DNA of 64,000 nt from Cinclus cinclus (Eukaryota; Chordata; Aves; Passeriformes; Cinclidae): assembly GCF_963662255.1 (NCBI RefSeq), contig NC_085049.1, positions 29,234,142 through 29,298,141 on the forward strand, given 5' to 3'. A model generated the notes under the pieces. It was not told where the DNA came from, ran no database searches, and saw only the letters and a list, made by a program, of their open reading frames with translations. Numbering within the stretch: the first letter of the stretch is position 1; each line of letters starts with the position of its first letter. A program made the translations under genes and the position numbers. Positions 26,806-38,765 of the stretch are shown here, piece by piece.

Positions 26806-27984
26806 CGCCGAGCCGCGCAGCCCCCGCCAATCCAGCGCCGAGCCTCGCCGGGAGCAGCCGCCGCAATCGAGCGCCGAGCGCCGGCCGCTCCGGATGGCGG
26901 GCGGTGACGAGGGGCGGGCCGGGGACAGGGCTGGGACGGCGGCGGCAGGCGCCGGGTCACTCGGGAGTGCCCGCCGCAACGCGGAAAGACTAAAGTGGTT
27001 CTAACCATTAGCACTGGAGTTAAGAAGTGGTCTCAGAGCACGACTGAGAATTTCAACTTTAGAACATGAGGAGAGTATTCCAGTGCACAGCTGCTGTCAG
27101 GAAAATTAATCCACAAGCACCTGAGGTTTATGTCCAAAAACGAGACAGAGGAGTCCTTTCTGCTTTATTCGAATACCAGGAGAGACCGTGGGGTATTCTC
27201 CAATTTTTGGAGGATGCAAACTCCTCCCTTTTTATCCTAATTTCCCGGCCGCATTTCCCTCTCTCTTTCCCCGTGGGCTGAGGTACTTGAGAGGTACGGA
27301 ATTCCCGGAACGCCTAATACCTAAGATTCCCCTGTAATGCATAACCCTCTCTTTTAATTTTTAATTCTTATAGAATTCATAGTTTCCCCCCGTTGCTTCT
27401 TCCATCTTTCAATACCCAATTTCATTTATCAGCAAACCTACAGTTTGTTTGTAAAGGCAAATACATATATATATATTTTTTCATTCATCAATCAGTGGAA
27501 TCCTTCCCATTGTTTATCTCTCAGTGCTAGTCTTATCTACCAGCAGCCCCACAGCTTATTTGTAAAGACAAATCTGTCATTCCTCTCACTACTGAGATCC
27601 TTAATAAATGTGGGCTGAGGCTGAGAAGACCACATATTTCAAATTATTTTGAAATAATAATGAAACACACCATCCCACACACGATACAGTGAGCCTTGTG
27701 GCTTCAGCTCCTCCCTGGACTCCTGGGAGTCCTGTGGTGCTCCTGCTGTGGCTGGACTCATTCATCCCTTAGGAGGGGACGTGCCAGAGCTACACCTGTT
27801 TAGTCCAGCTTTGGGTCTCTTTAGGAAAGAAAAAGCCAAGGGGTGTTCCTTCAATACATGCAAATATCACCAAGGCAGGTGCCAAGGGGAAAGTACCAGA
27901 CTTCAGTGGTGCCCAGTGACAGGAGGAGGAGCAGCAGGCACAAACTAAAACACAAGGAGCTCCACCTCAGAATGTAGAAGAACT

Positions 27985-28165
27985 TTACACTGGGGGTGGC
28001 AGGGCACTGCAACAGATGCTCGGGGTGACCATGGAGTCTCTCCAGAGACACTCCTAGCCCACCTGGAGGTATTCCTGTGCCACCTGCTCCAGGTGGCCCT
28101 GCCTGAGCAGTGGTTGGACAGAATGATCCCCAAGGGTTCCTTCTGAACTGAACAACTCTGTGAGT
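27985..28165 (+). mobile_element. CR1 LINE 3'-end fragment
   Basis: The sequence GGTGGCCCTGCCTGAGCAG, then TTGGACAGAATGATCCCCAA and a GGTTCCTTCTGAACTGAACA-type stretch ending in CTCTGTGAGTGTGTG, is a diverged CR1 3' tail, which normally ends in short direct repeats of the ATTCTGTGA type. It lies in sense orientation on the plus strand. Its 5' part is lost, as is usual for CR1 insertions. Confidence 0.75.
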
Positions 28166-28231
28166 GTGTGTGGAAGCTCTGGTGTCCCTGCTGAGAGCGG
28201 GACTGAGCCCATCCAGCCTGTGTGTCCTCCA

Positions 28232-28500
28232 GCTCAGGATCCATCCTGGGCTCAGGGATCCATGTGGGGCTCAGGGATCCATGTGGGGCTCAGGGATCCA
28301 TAAGGGGCTCAGGGATTCATAAGGGGCTCAAGGATCCATGAGGGGCTCAGGGATCCATGCAGGCTCAGGGATCCATAAGGGGCTCAGGGATTCATAAGGG
28401 GCTCAGGGATTCATAAGGGGCTCAAGGATCCATGAGGGGCTCAGGGATCCATGCAGGCTCAGGGATCCATGAGGGGCTCAGGGATCCATGAGGGGCTCAG
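28232..28500. repeat. 19-bp minisatellite, about 14 units
   Basis: Tandem units of the form GGGGCTCAGGGATCCATGA repeat with small changes (CATGT, CATAA, TTCATAA, a shortened CATGCA unit). A block of about four variant units is itself repeated, showing higher-order duplication. It immediately follows the CR1 tail. Confidence 0.93.
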
Positions 28501-28572
28501 CCCATGTTTGATGGCATAGCCTCACACACTCCTGCACCCAGCTAAATCTAAACCCTCACACAACTCTCATGT

Positions 28573-28638
28573 GCATACATACACACACACACACACGCAC
28601 ACACACACGTCTATATATATACATATATATATATATAC
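28573..28638. repeat. CA microsatellite followed by TA microsatellite
   Basis: An interrupted (CA)n of about 30 bases is followed by (TA)n of about 28 bases. It is likely length-polymorphic. Confidence 0.9.
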
Positions 28639-31600
28639 TTATGCATGCGACACGCAGCTGAAACCTAAACACGCATACTATAATATGGAGTTATACAAAT
28701 AGCAAGCAACAGATGGACAAGACCGAGGATTCAGTTGCCACGTTTTCCTGTCAGACACACATATTTGTTATTAATCTATTGGTACTGACAGTTTACAGCA
28801 AATACATGAGCTTTATGAGGCATGCAGATAAGCTCAGTACATACTTACATGGAAAAGATTTGTTTAACCCTCCTGCCTGAAACCCCTGCCAGAACAAATT
28901 ATTTTTACTTCATCACCTCAGACTGATGCAGCCATTCTGGAGGCAGTCACCACCTTCCCTGTACAGAAGCAGTAGAGTGATATATTTACTTACAGAGAAC
29001 AGGATATACCCTGGATGAACCAAGGTGATGGTAGTGGATGCTGTCTTAATTGCTTACAATGTTCCTGACACAACATTTTCAAAAGGACAGTAGCTGGACA
29101 GAGGGGGTGAGGTCTGCTGTTGCATTTTCTTCCCTTCTTCTTGCTCCAGGCCAGATGGAGCCTGTGGGATAGAACGAGCAGTAGCATCTGTTCCAAGAGC
29201 ACATGGGCAAGCTTAGGTAAAAGGCTCCCATCATGTGAAGTGAGGATAGGAGAGAATTAAGAAACAGCAAGCTGGGAATACATAGAATTAAATGTAGGGA
29301 CAGCGAGTCTCTTGAGCGGAGTTAGGAGTGGCCATGTTGTCAAAAAGGACAGAAAGAAAGGCTGTTTGGCTGTTTTTTGGGACTTGGGAGAGACTCTATA
29401 GGTTTTATTTTATCCCAGAAGGCCACCAAAAATTGCATCACTAAGAATAAGGACCTACAGCTTGCTCTGCAAGCATCTGTTAGGAGGAGAAACATCTGAA
29501 CATACTCTGGTTATAATCTGTCTCACTCTCACTTTCTCCTTGTCTAAAGTCACCTTGTTTCATTTGTGATTGTGATGAAATACAGCTTTAGAGTTTAGAA
29601 TTCTGTAAGTGTTTTTTTGTAATACTTGTGGTAGGAAAATGGCTCTAAGCAGTTCCACTGCAAATCTCTGGCTGACCTACAGATCCTGTAACAGCAAGGA
29701 AGATACATGGTCTCATGGTGGACAAGAAAAACTGCTGTCCTTGGTCTGGACATGACCAGAGTAGAAAGGCAGAAAAAAAAAAAAAAGGAAAAAGTAGTAA
29801 GTAGGAGAGATAAGTCATCTGTTGCTTAAATAGTTTACAGGTGCACATTAGTTTCTTTTTGCTGATTAAGTAGTTCTCAGTCCACAGTTTCCAGGCACCC
29901 TTAAGCACATTACTCCTCATGTGCTGGAGCTTCTCTTTACCGTCATCTTCAATTCTTTGGCAATTCTCCTGCTTACACAAAGTCCAAACTTGTTACCAAG
30001 GCTTAGAAGAGTGGAACTCTTGGAGTCCCACTCCTTGACTTTTCCTTTACAGATGCTTTTCCTGCCTACAAAGGGTACCCTGCTTGCTTTCCCCCCCCCC
30101 CCCCCCTTCAGATCTCTTGAAGCAGACATGTCAGATATTTTGGCTGTGTATTTCTGCGTGTCGCTGCTTTTTTACCACCTCCCTCCCAGGTGCCTGTGGC
30201 CCTTTCCCACAAAGCTGGACAGACAGTTCCCTAACATTATGTTTTGAGTCAGTGAACCTGTCAAGCTTCTGATCAGGCCTTTTTATATTTTCTTTTACAC
30301 TCTGAGGTACCTTCGGCTGGTTCCAGCTGTTTTCCTGCATAAGTGGAATGTAATTGCTCCTTCCATTTAGCCTGAAGTAAATATACTTAATAAAGCCATT
30401 AGTTCTGCCCTGCTTTATGGGATCACTTGATAGCAGACTGAAAATTTTCCTATGAAACAAGATGCTGTTAAGAAGAGAAACACTGTGAATTCTCACTGCA
30501 TCTGAAAGCTTAAGGATATTTTAGCTTAAAAACATTGATTCTTTAAACTGTGATTCTGCTTCTTACAGTCAGTCTTCCAGTAGTTCATGATAACTGTAAA
30601 ATTGAGTCTGAATGATTTTGCTGTAATTTTATTTATGAAACAAAGTAATTTTCATGCTTTCAAAATGTCATAATTTCATGAAGTATATAATTAGAATGTC
30701 ACTTTTTTTGTCTTCTTCCTACCTGGATCCTGTTTTGTTATAAAAGCCCGAACCATATCATGCTTTTGATAAGGCATGAAAAGGATTTTGTGTAGGTGAT
30801 ATTTAGGCCAATTTAAGGCAAAATCTTTGCAATATGACATTTTGGAGGTATCCTTTAATAACAAATGTGGAGATGGTTAGGCCAAACCTGTTCACAAGGC
30901 TTATTCAAGCAGTTATTAAACCTTCACATTCAAGAATCTGTGACACTTTTAAAAATTCAGGCATGCTTCCTCCAGAAAATTATTGGCAGTGTGAGTGTGA
31001 TTTTCTGTGGATTTATTTGGGGGCACTGCTAAGCATATGCAAGCCTTGTCCCAGGTCCCAGGCATTCAGTCCTGCCCTTCTGGTACCTTCATTCTGGCCT
31101 GGCACAGGTGTGTGCATGGCCTCAGTGTGAACCAGACAGATGGGGGCAATGAACTGTGTGAGAAGCGAGTGTTCACAGCACTGCTGAACTCACAGCCTCC
31201 CCTGGCTGCCTGCCTACCTGCCCACACTCACTCCTTCCTCTGAGCTGCAAGTTTTTCTGATAAACAGCAGAATTTACTTGAGCCAATGCAGTGCTGAGCA
31301 CCTCATTTGCCTCACTTCCTCTTCTCCAGCCCCTTTGGAGCTGTTATTGCATGGTAGTTGCCTTTTCGCTTTTATTCCTTCCCAGGTTGCCACAATTTTC
31401 TTCTCATTCTGTCTGGTGGCACCAGTGCTGCCCCTGCTAGAGGAGAGTGTTGAGGCAGCACTCATAAGTTCCTCCTATTCATCCAGGGCCACTTAAATGC
31501 ATTTGTGTGATGCCTTCCTGCATGCTGCTTTCCTGGGAGCAGCAGGTTGCTCTGGTGGAGCCACAATGATCCAGCCAGCCTTGATTACCCATGCTCCACA

Positions 31601-34600
31601 TATTCCTGGGCATGTGCCTTCAGTGCCGCAGCATGGTAGCTCTCCTTCTTTGGGAACCAGTGCCCTGTGCTTTGTGCTGGAGTCTGGTTGCATCCCTTCC
31701 CAGGCACAAATAATTTGAAATATGTAGTATTTTCAGCCCACATTTATTAAGGCTTTCAGTATCTTTGCACTGGAATACTTTCCTCATGCTTGAGAGCTGA
31801 AATTCTCAGCCATGCTCTGAGACCACTTCTTAACTGCAGCCCTAATGGTTAAGCCAATTTTAGTTTGTTTTTTTTTTATTACTTGCTGAAGGTTCCTTCA
31901 CGAGTATAGGGTCAGACTACTATAGTATAATCTGTTGCTGTTATTAAAATACTCTCTCTCTGCACTAAAACTAAATCTGGCTGCTTTCATTCCAATTCTA
32001 ACCAGCTCCCCCCGTGCCCCCAGATAAACCCCGGCATATTAGGCTCTTAGAAGGCACGTGTTTATCTGCAATGTGGCTCCCTGGTGAAGTTTGTGAGACT
32101 GTTTTGAGATTTTCTGCAGTGTTAGTCCCCACAGGAATGGGATAGTGCTCTTTGGTATTGTTGGATTTGGAATTCTGGTAGTACTTATACCATGTATGAA
32201 ATAATTAACCATAATTTAATATGAATTTCAGTTGAGGGTTGCAGTTTTCCTGCACATAAAAGCCTGGGTTTTTACCAGAAGGCTTTTTTTTCCCCCCCTT
32301 TGGCTGACCTACTATCATAATCACTTAAAATACAACTCTTTACTTCTTTTGCTATGCATTTGTTTGCAAGGTACCATGGCTTACCTTTTTGTAGGCCATA
32401 TTTCTGCCAGTGGCTTATCTTGGAGAAAGCTAGAGGAAAGTTACCTACTATCATTAGTAGAGCTACATGTTTTCCTTTCTAACTTTCTATTCACATGTTA
32501 TAAGTGTGAGGAATTCTTTTCGGTTTACCTTCAGAAGACATAATCTTGACCTGCAAAAACAAATTTAACAGCAAGAAAAGACTTAATTTAGGCGGAGGAA
32601 GCGAGAGTGTATACCAATATAATTGCATTGAGTTCTTGTGTCATTCAGGAAAAGAAAAAAAAAATTTCTTGTGTACATTTAATCAGTAAAAACGTTTATT
32701 TTTATCAGTATTATATTTTCAATGATTTGAGTGACTGTACGATTTCACTGTCTTTTCTTTAGATAATCAGTTTATGATAAACCTAAAGAAGATGTGTGGG
32801 ATATTTTGTGTGTGGAATATTTTTCCTTTTTTGTTGCCTTTATCCCCAAAATTTGCCTGGCTTCTATAGCTATACATTTGTGAGTATGATTCTGTCAGAT
32901 CTCTTAATAAAATTCTAGATTTCATCCTCCAGTCTCTCTCTCTAATGCTGATAATATTCCGGACATGTATTGTTGATTTCCCTGCTACAGCAAAGAAAAA
33001 ATACTGTCAAAACTTGCAGAAGGCCTTTTCCTCCTTCTTTATTTATTTAATGTAGCAGGATTCACTAACTGCAGTAACATTTCTCATAAGGTTTAACTTT
33101 GCAAATTCCTTTACTTCCACCCCCATGCTACTTTAATTACAGTTAAAATTTAACACTAGATTTTATCCTGAGAAGGCAACCATTTGGAGCCAGTATGTGA
33201 TTTTTTTTTCTGTGATTTTGTTACCACAACTGTCTGTGCTAAAGTTCAATAAAATATTATTGATAGCCATTACCTTATTGCTGTCCTGATAAACTGACAT
33301 AAACTGTTTTGAGCCATCAGTTTCTTTCTTTGCTTAGTTGATTGGCTAGACGAGCCACCAAAATATTGAATAGGATCAGGCAGTCTTGCTATTTCCCATA
33401 GGTTAATAAGGTACAGTAGCAATTATATCTCCCCTAAGATAATGCCTTTCCAACCACAACTCCTTGGTAATCACCATTTAATTTGGCAGAATCAGACACC
33501 TGTTGCTCTAAGAGGTATTTTCCAACCAGTCACAGAGACGATGCCCCTATTTAATTAATTCCTAGTATGGAAAGTTTCATTAGGTAATTACATTAAGTCA
33601 GGACCTTATTTTTACACCTCACCTGGCAGAACAGCTCTTGCCCTGTGAAGGGAATGGAGTCATCACAGAGCTGCTTTTGCTGCTGCAGAGAAATCCACAG
33701 TGCTGGGAAGCTGTGCCTGTGGTGCCAAAATATCTTTCTATGAGTTCTGAACATTCCCATCCGCTTTTATTTGAGCTAATTGAGGAAGTAGAACAAGAAA
33801 GTCTGAATAACTTTATAGTTTTAGCTGTTACAGTTTTACTTTATTAAGAGAATTTGCATTATTTCCTTCTCAACTGGCAGAAGTATCCTCTTGGCTTTTG
33901 TTGTTGTGTTTGTTGTTTAAATGAAAAATGTTGGTGTTTGTTAAAGATTGATACAGCATTTCATAGATTTAGATACAAGTGAATGAAGAGTGTTGCAACA
34001 ATACTGAATTTCAGAGAGCAGAAAAATATAAGGAAGGATTCTTAAAGTTAAAGAAACCAAGCAAATAAAGTGACATTTCTGTCTTAAATAGTCCCCCCAA
34101 TGCTTTTGTATTTTTGATAGCTGCCCATGGATATTGGGGAAATTCTTGTGCTGCTAATGGCTATTTCAGCTCTGCTCCTCCTGGTGAGCAGAGCTGCTGA
34201 AAGCTCTCACAAATACACATACACATTCTGTAGTTAAAGTTAGCCTTAAAGCTATTTTAAGTGTCCTTTTAAGGCAAGATCACCTCACCTATAATAGCAT
34301 GATTTTGGCGCAACACCTTACCTGATAATTTTTATTTGTTACTGGCTTTATTTGGCTAGAAAATATGAAGAAAAGATTTGTTTTAAAGTAAGTTTCCTTT
34401 CAAGCTGAAAACTGGCTATTTTTTCCTTTTTTTATGCATTGTGTTGTAATAAGGATCCACAATTACCCGTTTTTTCAATGCAATTATTTGCAGCTTCCTG
34501 AAGAGTAAAAAAATTTAATTTTTATTTTAAACCTACATTTTGGTCATAATTTGTGTTATTTTAGGTATATTTATGGTGTTTTGTGGGTATGAGAAGAAAG

Positions 34601-35417
34601 GCCTGGGTAGTAAAAGGAGTTCAGATTTGTGCAACTGAACCAGAAAACAAAACTTGGTAACATTTGATGTGTTGCCCTTGGAAACAATAAATGCAGTCTA
34701 TCCCTGGTTTTTAGAAGGGTTGGATTTAGGCAAAGGCACCTTCCATCAGGCAGCCAATACATGATTTATGCACTTTTGAATGAGATTTTGAAGTGGAAAC
34801 TAAAGGTATTAGCACCACAAACCTCCAGTGAGTGTCTGAGTCTCGGTTTATTACAGTTGCGTGAATTTGTTTCCCTCGGTGGATTCTGAGAGCTGTGAAG
34901 GCATTTGGCTGTCCCTTTCTACAATCTGATTTTGTCATTTTCTGCTGATGCTGTGCTGCTTCTTCTGTCAGATTAAATTTACAGGCATATTACCTCACCT
35001 GACAGAAACATGAACTGCATGGATTTTTCAAAGGAAAGCTTCCATAAGGAGTAACAGGACAGGGTTTCTTTTTTTCTTTTGTTCCCCCCCCCCCCCTTTT
35101 TTTTTCCTCTTATTTTTCATGCAGGTTTGCCCAAATCTGTTAATTTTATTATCATCCTAAATTAATCTTATAATATTGAGCTGGGCTTGCTTTCTTATCT
35201 ACAATGAAACTGCTGTGTCATTGAAGCACTAGTAAACCTACCAAGACTGTGTAAAACTAAATCAGGTCCAGGACATTTCTGTTGGGTTTTTTGTTATTTA
35301 CTTTTGACTTGCTACTCACCTTTAAGGAAAGATCCTTCTGTAGCTTTTTACACGTCTTCTGAGGGAGTCTTGATGTTGAAAGATCAGCTAATACAGCATT
35401 TCATGTTGCTCTAAGAA

Positions 35418-35475
35418 CTGCAGGATTCAGGTTGGAAGGGGTATCTGGAGGTGTTATTCAACATGGTAATAAACA
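35418..35475 (-). mobile_element. CR1 LINE tail remnant
   Basis: The plus strand reads CAGGTTGGAAGGGGTATCTGG, then AGGTGTTATTCAACATGG, resembling the reverse complement of a CR1 3' terminus. It is short and diverged. Confidence 0.5.
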
Positions 35476-36959
35476 AGAGGTGAGGATTGGAAGAAAGCGC
35501 CTAAGAATGTTGTGTCATTGTTTTTACAATATAGAAACATCCAGACTGTGCAGATGAGATGCACAAATCACAGCTGTGTCACGAGGGGACAGAAGGACCA
35601 GGAAGCTTGGGATGGACTACAGGCAGCAGGGCTGAGGTGGAACAAGGCTTGCCGTGGTGGAGGGGAAGGCAGGATTGTATGCAGGCAAAACTGAAGGAGA
35701 TTTGCCACCAGAATGGAACACCTGCTAGGAACAAAATGAAATGGAGAGGACAGAGTTGTGTTGGTCTGGAGGCAGGAAAATTTAGGTAGATTATGCAACT
35801 GGAAATAGAGGAGTGTCTTCATGGAAGGAAATGCTGAGCACAAGGTTGGGTGAATAGTGTGCTGTCATTATCAAGAACTGTCCTTCTTCCACGACCATTT
35901 TTTAGGTCACTTTAATTGCTGGTTGTGACGTGACCTAGTTGGAAGTTGCTGCTGCTACAGAACAGAACCTATGGAGAGTCTCTCCCCTCACGCAGCACTG
36001 TGAAATTGGAAAGCAGATACAGCATCATGCAGATTTTTGGTTTCTTTGTCTCTGAGGGGTTTCTGAGGCATACAGACCAACAGACATTTTCTCTCGAGCA
36101 AGAAAGAGGTGTAGACTTAACACTTGTAGGAGAAGTTGATTGACCATCAAGAAAAACCTTGTAGTGAATGAGGAAGCATTTATGAAATGATAAAGCCTGC
36201 TAGAAAGCATCTCTATTTTTCCTACTACTTGGCAACAGTTGCCACAAGACGAAGAAGCCCTCTGTACGGTTCCAAGAGAGATGATGCAGTCTAACATTTT
36301 CAAATGTCTAAGTATCATTAACTCCAGCTGACAAATAGCAGTTCCATTTTATCCTAAAAGTTGTACTTATCCTAAAAGTATGTCAATAGAGACTGTGGTT
36401 TGAAATGTGGTTTAGGATATAGAGGGAGGAAAAGGCGTGGCGTACTTTTTTTAAATATTCTATCTTAAATATTGCTGTTTACAAAAAAATTATATAAACC
36501 AGGCTGTTTTGTCTGAGCTTCAGGTAGTATGTGTATGTGTACATGTGATTGTGTGCAAAAATCCTACAGGCCCAAAATGGGAGACAGGCTCATTTTACTT
36601 ATCACTAAAAATTTCAAACAATGAAATGATGTAAAGATTTTCTGAAGTTTGATTTCCTCTTATCTGTATTAACTCCGTCAGTGATGACTCCATTTTCATT
36701 CAGTGTAAGTGAGTAAGATTGCCTGATTTATGGGTCTTTCCTTTCACATGGCAAATTCATCATGCTGTACTAGGAGAGAATGATAAGCACATTAGTTCTG
36801 TAATTGCATTGATTCTGAGCTGTCCTGTCATACTGAGGGATATGATATTTTTTCTATGAATGAGAATACTGTACTTCAACTGCTATAGTAACAAGAAAAA
36901 GATCCTAAATTTGCCTTTTCTGTAAAAGTGTTTCTGAATAGAACTTTGACTTAAACTAA

Positions 36960-38765
36960 AGAAGTAGCAACAGGAATGGAGATTCCAGAGCATTTCTGAG
37001 CAACTTATTCCAGTGTTTTATTATCCACATAATAAGAAATAAATTTATTTGTGTCTAATTGAAATTCCCTCCTTTATGATTTGTCTGCTGCCTCTCATCC
37101 TTTTGATACATACCTCTGATAAGAGGCAGGCACCAACTGCTCTATGCCCTCCTCTTGAACCCCTGAAGACAGCAAAAAGGTCTGTCTTAGTTGTCTCTTC
37201 AAGCTTAGCAAACCCAGCTCTTTCAGCCTGTGCTCACTCAGTGTGTGCCTCAGCCCCCTAATTCTCCTAGAGGGTCTGGACATGTTCTTATTGCAGTGTC
37301 TTGTACTGAGCAGCCCAAAACTAGATGGGGCATTCCAGTCATGGGCTCCCAGAATGACTTCCCTGTGACCTGCTGGTGACATTCTTGGGGAGTGGGTGCA
37401 GGATGTGGTTGGCTTCTTTCACAGCCAGGGCACGCTACTTGCTCATGTTGAGCCTTTTCTCTACCAGGACTCCTGGCTCTTGTTTTTTTGCAAAGCTGCT
37501 TCCCAACCTCTACTGATGCATGGGATTATTCCATCCCAGGTGCTGGATTTGGCATCTGTGATTTGTGTTAGTCCAGGGAAATTTTCATTTTTCTTCCATA
37601 TCTAATCTACAGCTTTGCAACTTAGCTACAAAGTTGTATGGGAGACTGTCAGAGGCCTTGCTAAAGTCAAGGTAAGTGGCACCCATTACCTTCCCCTTGT
37701 CCACAGAGCCAGTGATCTTGCCATAGAATAGTCAGGTATGTGTGGCATTATGTGCCTTTGGTAATTCCAAACTGGCTGTTCCTTTTTATCTTTTGTCTGC
37801 TTGGATATGTCTTCTAAGATAATTTACTCCCTGATCTTTCCTGGAGCTGAAGTTAGGTTGACTGCCCTACAGGAGGAGCTTTCTGGCTCCTCCTTCTTGG
37901 AGATGGATATGGTGTTTGTCCTGCTGTTCATCAAAAGCCTTACCTGACAGTTGTGACCTTTCAAAAATGAGAGGACAACTTTACAGTGACATTGGCCACC
38001 TTTCTCCACACCTTCAGGTACAGCTTGTGCTGTCCAAGGATCTGTGTATGTCTAGCTGGTTTAAGTGCGCCACTCCCAGAGACTGATCCCAGCCTTGGAG
38101 ATGCTGAAGGCCTAAGGACAAACCTCACCAGGAGTTAAACCACTTCCCCCCAAAAACCTCCAAACAACTCCCCCAAAAATAAAAAATAAAAACCAGAAAA
38201 AGATGGAAGGAAAACCAGTCAGTGAGTACCTAAAACTAATCCATGTCCTTTGTCACTGCATTTCCTGCCAGACTGAGCAGTATGGCCATACCCTTCCCAG
38301 CCTTCACTTTGCTGCCAGTATACTTACAGAAGCCCTTCTGCCCTTTAATCTCTCAGTTTTTCCAGCTACATCTGAGCTTTGGCATTGGCCTTCCATCTCC
38401 ATGTTCTTGAGCTGAGATGGGAGTTCCCTGTTCATCCGTGCTGGCTTCCCGCCATGCTGGCTTCCTTCCTGCCTGGCAGACTGACCTGATCCTGTGCACT
38501 AAAAAGGAGGGTCCATGAGGAGCAGCCACATGTCCTGGGTCACTTAGCCCTGCAGGGCAGTGTTCTGTGGGATCCCCCACAGCCCATTCCTAAACAAACT
38601 GAAATATAGCCTGGATTCCAAAGTTGCGACTCTGATATTTCTCTTGCTCAATTTCTTCCAGGATGTTGAACCGCAGAATGCTGTGTTTGCTGCAGCCTTG
38701 CTGCCCTTGACCCTCACATTGGCTAGCACCTCATCCTTTTTTTATCAATTCCAGATACCAGGCTG
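36960..38765 (-). mobile_element. Long degraded CR1 LINE (about 1.8 kb), minus strand
   Basis: Read on the plus strand this is the reverse complement of the 3' half of a CR1 retrotransposon. Recognisable landmarks are the 3' region near 36985-37090 (CTTATTCCAGTGTTTTATTA; AATTGAAATTCCCTCCTTT), AGCCCAAAACTAGATGGGGC near 37313, GTTGAGCCTTTTCTCTACCA near 37447, GCCTTGCTAAAGTCAAGGTA near 37653, and the reverse-transcriptase end segment near 38640-38730. All frames are broken by stops and indels, so it is an old inactive copy. It is 5' truncated and perhaps interrupted by an A-rich insert near 38150-38200. Confidence 0.85.

Larger units (their letters stand above)
26440..26990 (-). promoter_or_regulatory. 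DCP1B: CpG island promoter of DCP1B
   Basis: A sharply bounded GC- and CpG-rich block in AT-rich surroundings spans the DCP1B first exon and start of intron 1. It contains GC boxes (two GGGGCGGGGC-type runs near 26633-26651), a CCAAT box on the plus strand at 26827-26831 (GATTGG read from the gene strand), and an imperfect direct repeat around it (CAATC-AGCGCCGAGC copies at about 26828 and 26864). No TATA box is seen, as expected for a housekeeping gene. The start site is probably between about 26830 and 26990 but cannot be fixed here. Confidence 0.85.
26991..36955 (+). other. CACNA1C intron 1 / region upstream of DCP1B, no gene recognised
   Basis: About 10 kb without a recognisable exon. 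It lies upstream of the DCP1B promoter and within the intron of CACNA1C transcripts starting at 1a. It holds a CR1 tail, a 19-bp minisatellite, CA and TA microsatellites, a 16-base C run at 30091-30106 and a C/T tract at about 35064-35110. Short open frames look random. Confidence 0.65.

Noticed and set aside
26439..26993. 184-codon plus-strand frame opposite DCP1B exon 1
   Set aside because: Pro/Arg/Gly-rich shadow of the CpG island and antisense to a confirmed exon; no family resemblance.
26421..27014. 197-codon minus-strand open frame as a longer DCP1B N-terminus or separate gene
   Set aside because: Only residues from the ATG at 26801 to the donor at 26666 match DCP1B. The rest is GC-driven open frame through the leader and intron 1.
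28232..28500. CRISPR-like array
   Set aside because: Head-to-tail units with no unique spacers, in a vertebrate genome: a minisatellite.
36960..38765. Open frames of 60-95 codons in this interval as genes
   Set aside because: They are fragments of a decayed CR1 LINE read in either direction, broken by stops and indels.
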